A stretch of DNA of 64,000 nt from DSSM01 sp964484125 (GTDB lineage Bacteria > Bacteroidota > Ignavibacteria > Tepidaquicellales > Tepidaquicellaceae): positions 1 through 64,000 of the forward strand of contig CAZAEK010000008.1 of assembly GCA_964484125.1 (NCBI GenBank), in the 5' to 3' direction. Positions within the stretch are counted from its first letter, which is position 1, and every line of letters begins with the position of its first letter. The notes beneath the pieces are model-generated. The model did not search any database, had not been told where the DNA came from, and worked only from the letters and a program-made list of their open reading frames with translations. The position numbers and the translations under genes are program-made. This document shows positions 60,810 through 64,000 of this stretch, in pieces.

Positions 60810-61733
60810 ATGAAAAAATTTTTACTCCTTCTTTTTTTATTATCAATGCCGGTTTTAGCTTTTTCCCAATACTACTCTGAAGGGTTTGAAGCTTACGATT
60901 CACTGACAATTCCTCCTGACTGGAAAGTTGTTAATAATGCAGGTTTTCCAATTGATCCATTTGCAAACTGGACTATTCGCGATTCAGGGAAAGCATTACC
61001 AAACATTACGTACAGCATTGAAAAACGTTCAAGAGCTTATAACAGCTTAAAAGCTTTTGATATTACATGGGGCGCCGGTATTGATACAGTTTCCGGGACA
61101 CCTTCCATTAGTGATGCATGGCTTATCACAAAAAAATTTAATTACATTCCGACTGATGCTTTGTTTTCTTTTTATGCATGTGGTGGTTCTGCTTCGTATC
61201 TTGATAGCTTACAGATTTGGCTTAGCCCTACCGGTGATACAGCGCTATCAAGCTTTACAGTAAAACTATCTACAATAGTATGGACTCCGCCTGTAGTTTA
61301 TGGTAACTTTACAAATTATTTTAACGACTTATCAGCTTATGCCGGTTTAAATGTAAGATTAGCATTCAGATATTATATGAATGTTACGGTTGATGGATAT
61401 GTAGTAATGCTTGACCAGGTTGAGATGTTTGGTACAATTGGCGTTAACCCCATTGGCTCGAATATTCCAAAAGAATATGCATTGCATCAAAACTATCCTA
61501 ATCCGTTCAACCCGCAAACAACTATCAAATTTGATCTGGCAAAAGCTTCAAATGTAAAATTAGAAGTGTTTAATTCGCTTGGTCAGCTTGTACAGACAAT
61601 TTACAATGGATTTAAACCCGCCGGCTATTATGAGGCAACTTTCAATGCGGCTTCGCTTACAAGCGGAATTTATTTCTATAGATTAACAACCGATAATTTT
61701 GTACAGACTAAAAAAATGTCTGTTGTAAAATAA
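60810..61733 (+). CDS. choice-of-anchor J surface protein, T9SS cargo
   Basis: 307 aa from ATG at 60810 (MKKFLLLLFLLSMPVLAFSQ, a clear signal peptide; an in-frame upstream ATG at 60732 would add 26 residues). A jelly-roll choice-of-anchor domain (about 25-215: YYSEGFEAYDSLTIPPDW ... SDAWLITKKFNYIP ... NVRLAFRYYM ... VMLDQVEMFG) is followed directly by the T9SS sorting domain (NYPNPFNPQTTIKFDL ... SGIYFYRLTTDN ... KKMSVVK). Almost nothing but the binding domain and the export signal. Ligand unknown. Confidence 0.87.
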   Translation: MKKFLLLLFLLSMPVLAFSQYYSEGFEAYDSLTIPPDWKVVNNAGFPIDPFANWTIRDSGKALPNITYSIEKRSRAYNSLKAFDITWGAGIDTVSGTPSISDAWLITKKFNYIPTDALFSFYACGGSASYLDSLQIWLSPTGDTALSSFTVKLSTIVWTPPVVYGNFTNYFNDLSAYAGLNVRLAFRYYMNVTVDGYVVMLDQVEMFGTIGVNPIGSNIPKEYALHQNYPNPFNPQTTIKFDLAKASNVKLEVFNSLGQLVQTIYNGFKPAGYYEATFNAASLTSGIYFYRLTTDNFVQTKKMSVVK

Positions 61734-61749
61734 AAAGTTTCAACTATTT

Positions 61750-61785
61750 AAAAAGGTCAGAAGAATTTCTTCTGACCTTTTTTAT
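61750..61785 (+). terminator. rho-independent terminator
   Basis: A perfect 15-bp stem (61750-61764 with 61768-61782, loop ATT) is followed by TTATTT; it ends the T9SS gene. Confidence 0.9.
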
Positions 61786-61822
61786 TTAATGAATAAATTT
61801 ATTTTACAGTAAAATAACAATT

Positions 61823-62332
61823 ATGTATAATATAGAAATCAAAGCAAGGTGCAATAGAACTGATGAAATCAGAAGAATTTTGCTTGATGAAAATGCTGAT
61901 TACAAGGGAACTGATTTTCAAACCGATACATATTTTATAGTCAAAGAAGGCAGATTAAAACTCAGACATGGCAATATCGAGAATTCGCTTATCTACTACA
62001 AGCGTGAAAATATTTCCGGTTCTAAGAAGTCATCTGTTATATTATATAACACTACTCCTGATTCAAAACTGAAAGAAATTCTGACTCAAACTCTTGGAAT
62101 ACTTGTCGAAGTAAAAAAGAAGAGGGAAATATATTTTATTGAAAATGTGAAATTCCATATTGATGAAGTTGAATCACTCGGCTCCTTTGTTGAGATTGAA
62201 GCCATTAGTTCGGTTCCAGATAAAGAAGAGATATTTTTCCGCAACCAATGCGAAAAATATATCTCTCTTTTAAAAATCAATAAAGATGATTTAATTTCAA
62301 TTTCCTACAGCGATATGCTGCTGCAAAAATAA
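61823..62332 (+). CDS. CYTH domain protein (class IV cyclase / triphosphatase fold)
   Basis: 169-aa CYTH enzyme acting on triphosphates inside an eight-stranded tunnel. The signature EIKAR is at residues 5-9. Further tunnel residues are in DTYFIVKEGRLKLR, LIYYKRE, KKKREIYF and FHIDEVESLGSFVEIEA, giving the expected alternation of acidic metal ligands and basic phosphate contacts. Bacterial members are adenylate cyclases of class IV or inorganic/thiamine triphosphatases; this one cannot be assigned. It ends next to a convergent alcohol dehydrogenase gene. Confidence 0.88.
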   Translation: MYNIEIKARCNRTDEIRRILLDENADYKGTDFQTDTYFIVKEGRLKLRHGNIENSLIYYKRENISGSKKSSVILYNTTPDSKLKEILTQTLGILVEVKKKREIYFIENVKFHIDEVESLGSFVEIEAISSVPDKEEIFFRNQCEKYISLLKINKDDLISISYSDMLLQK

Positions 62333-63337
62333 TTACATCTCAAGTACTGCTCTGTAACGGATTGTGTTGTTCCGTACTTTTTCTATAGCTTTGTTTACAT
62401 CTGCTACTTTGAACAGCTCGGTCTTCGCTTTTATTCTGTTTCTTGCGGCAAAATCCAGCATCTCTTTAATAATCGCAATACCGCCAATAACGCTTCCGCC
62501 TACAATTTTCTGCCCGAGTACAAGAGCCATAGGAGGGATTTCAATATTACCGGGAGAGGCACCGACAAAAATAAGTTTTCCGTTTGGCCTCAATACGTTC
62601 ACGTAGTCCATCCAGTTCAAGTGAGCTGTAACAGTTGAAAGTATAAAATCAAGTTTTCCTGTCATTTCCTGCATTTGCTTTTCGTCTTTTGAATTTACGA
62701 AATTATGTGCGCCAAAGCTTTTTGCCTCTGCTTCTTTATCTGCTGATGTTGAAAAAGCAGTTACTTCGCAGCCCATCGCTCTGGCAAACTGAAGGGCAAG
62801 ATGACCAAGACCGCCAATGCCTATTACTCCAACTTTATGGCTTGGTTTTACCTGGTAATTTTTTAATGGTGAATAGACTGTTATTCCTCCACAAAGCAAG
62901 GGTGCCGCATTTTCTGAGTCAAGTGCTTCCGGAATTGGAAAAGCAAATCTGCTGTCTGTTACAATATGGTCTGCAAATCCTCCATACTTTCCTACACATG
63001 TTGCTACTGATTTAGCACAAAGATTTTCCTGACTTGTTGTACACCATTCACATTCATGGCAGGCACCTGATTGCCAACCAACACCAACCCTGATTCCGGG
63101 TTTTAAATCTATTACATCTTTTCCAACTTTTGTTACTATGCCAATTATCTCGTGCCCCGGCACAAGAGGATATTGTGATATCATCCAATCATTATCAATA
63201 AGATGTATATCGCTGTGGCAAATTCCGCAATGTGTAATTTTTATTTCGACTTCCTTCCCTTCCGGAATTTTGGAATCGTATTTGAATTCTTTTAGATTTT
63301 CTTTTGGCTGATATGCTGCATAAGCATTTACCTGCAT
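62333..63337 (-). CDS. zinc-dependent alcohol dehydrogenase (YahK/CAD type)
   Basis: 334-aa medium-chain dehydrogenase. The catalytic zinc site includes Cys37 (HCGICHSD) and His62 (PGHEIIG). Structural zinc is held by Cys93, Cys96, Cys99 and Cys107. The Rossmann fold has VIGIGGLGHLALQFA, and VTAFSTSADKEAEA follows; the Ser after strand 2 favours NADPH. The closest type is the NADPH aldehyde reductases YahK/cinnamyl alcohol dehydrogenase. AAGGAG precedes the ATG. It has a 178-bp AT-rich divergent promoter region with the C1 peptidase gene. Confidence 0.93.
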   Translation of the reverse strand: MQVNAYAAYQPKENLKEFKYDSKIPEGKEVEIKITHCGICHSDIHLIDNDWMISQYPLVPGHEIIGIVTKVGKDVIDLKPGIRVGVGWQSGACHECEWCTTSQENLCAKSVATCVGKYGGFADHIVTDSRFAFPIPEALDSENAAPLLCGGITVYSPLKNYQVKPSHKVGVIGIGGLGHLALQFARAMGCEVTAFSTSADKEAEAKSFGAHNFVNSKDEKQMQEMTGKLDFILSTVTAHLNWMDYVNVLRPNGKLIFVGASPGNIEIPPMALVLGQKIVGGSVIGGIAIIKEMLDFAARNRIKAKTELFKVADVNKAIEKVRNNTIRYRAVLEM

Positions 63338-63515
63338 AAAATATTCTCCTTAATTTTATTTATATAAATTAAAAACAATATTTTATATTAAAAAGTCACG
63401 GAATTATTTTGAATATTCTGTAATTGTCAGTAAATAATTAATTAATTAATTAAAAACACAATGAATTGAAATAAAACAAATCAAAAACTATTTTACTTTA
63501 ATTAAAAATAATAAT

Positions 63516-64000
63516 ATGATAAAATCTTTATTAAAAACTTTTTTATCCGTAATATTTCTTCTTGTAATTTCTAACATACTTTATTCACAAGAACTTGAAA
63601 ATGTTAAGTTACTTCCTCACACAGGCGTAAAAGACCAGGCAATGAGCGGTACTTGCTGGTGTTTTTCTGTGATTTCTATTATAGAATCCGAATTAATCAA
63701 AAAGGGGATTGAATATCCAGACCTTTCGGAAATGTTTGTAGTAAGAAATGTATATTTCGATAAAGCGCAGAATTATATTTTAAGGCAGGGCTTTACGCGT
63801 TTCTCAGAGGGAGCATTTACTCACGATGTTATTCCCGCGATTGAAAAATATGGAATAGTTCCGCAATCAGTTTACCCTAATTCCGCTGGTGGTAAAATCA
63901 ATCACATGGGATTTGATACGAAACTTAAAAAATTTTTAGACAGTGTTATTGCTAAAACTCCGATTTCACCTGACTGGAAGATTAATTTCAATAAAATGCT
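63516..64000 (+). CDS. C1-type cysteine peptidase, 3' end outside the window
   Basis: Begins ATG at 63516 with a signal peptide (to about residue 25, ILYSQ). ELENVKLLPHTGVKDQAMSGTCWCFS then contains the papain-type oxyanion Gln and catalytic Cys (GTCWCFS). The start and the ESELIKKGI / GAFTHDVIPAIEKYGIVP segments match the aminopeptidase C / bleomycin hydrolase branch (C1B) in an exported form common in Bacteroidota. Only 161 codons are inside the window; the catalytic His and Asn lie beyond it. Confidence 0.85.
   Translation, partial: MIKSLLKTFLSVIFLLVISNILYSQELENVKLLPHTGVKDQAMSGTCWCFSVISIIESELIKKGIEYPDLSEMFVVRNVYFDKAQNYILRQGFTRFSEGAFTHDVIPAIEKYGIVPQSVYPNSAGGKINHMGFDTKLKKFLDSVIAKTPISPDWKINFNKM

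Noticed and set aside
1..64000. Prophage, insertion sequence, toxin-antitoxin or anti-phage defence system
   Set aside because: No transposase, integrase, phage structural, restriction or toxin gene was recognised; the lone DinG-like helicase and SET protein are not enough.

Overview
The window is AT-rich, gene-dense bacterial chromosome. It most likely comes from the Ignavibacteria or a close Bacteroidota/Chlorobi-group relative. The main clue is that seven predicted secreted proteins end in a type IX secretion (T9SS) sorting domain containing NYPNPFNP, the form typical of Ignavibacteria-like lineages; an eighth has the variant YPNPSNP. Other clues are many SPs ending in SQ or AQ, a Cys-type CcmE, and multiheme cytochrome clusters. 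No rRNA, CRISPR array, prophage or insertion sequence was seen; there is one tRNA (Leu, UAA).

Layout. 1-11.6 kb: a PafA-like alkaline phosphatase carrying an in-frame palindromic repeat, a B12-binding radical SAM protein, folE2, a Nudix hydrolase, rpmG, an M1-type peptidase, a SET protein, a YhcH-family protein, a small barrel-like protein, a periplasmic metallo-beta-lactamase-fold enzyme and a secreted metallophosphoesterase. 11.7-16.8 kb: two head-to-head genes that both lack their 5' ends and meet near 12,443, then two large T9SS cargo proteins. 16.9-24.8 kb: clpB, tRNA-Leu, a PEGA lipoprotein, and a four-gene envelope cluster (ExbB/GldL-like membrane protein, GldM-like single-span protein, outer-membrane barrel, LysM protein). 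24.8-29.1 kb: rsmB, a DinG-like helicase and a SPOUT methyltransferase. 29.2-33.4 kb: two large surface proteins with good expression signals. 33.5-41.6 kb: a long minus-strand run of glgA, a GmhB-like phosphatase, a lipoprotein, an outer-membrane protein, rpiB, glyA, tatC and a polyprenyl diphosphate synthase.

The most striking region is 41.7-56.2 kb, an apparent electron-export system. It has an orphan NtrC-family regulator, a degenerate receiver protein, a 19-heme membrane-anchored cytochrome with a cytochrome b partner (probable quinol oxidase), a tetraheme cytochrome, an outer-membrane barrel, a 14-heme cytochrome, a 7-heme lipoprotein, and an 8-heme cytochrome fused to a T9SS sorting domain. 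ccmC-ccmD-ccmE-ccmF, the heme-attachment machinery, follows directly. Two sigma-54-type promoters (43200-43215 and 50532-50547) each have 17-bp dyads upstream. The distal dyad is centred at exactly -114 in both, and another copy lies in front of the regulator gene. I infer that the regulator controls both halves of the cluster, and that electrons pass from quinol through periplasmic hemes and an outer-membrane conduit to a T9SS-exported surface cytochrome.

56.3-64 kb: etfB-etfA-acyl-CoA dehydrogenase, a VOC protein, another T9SS cargo protein, a CYTH protein, a zinc alcohol dehydrogenase and the start of a C1-type peptidase.
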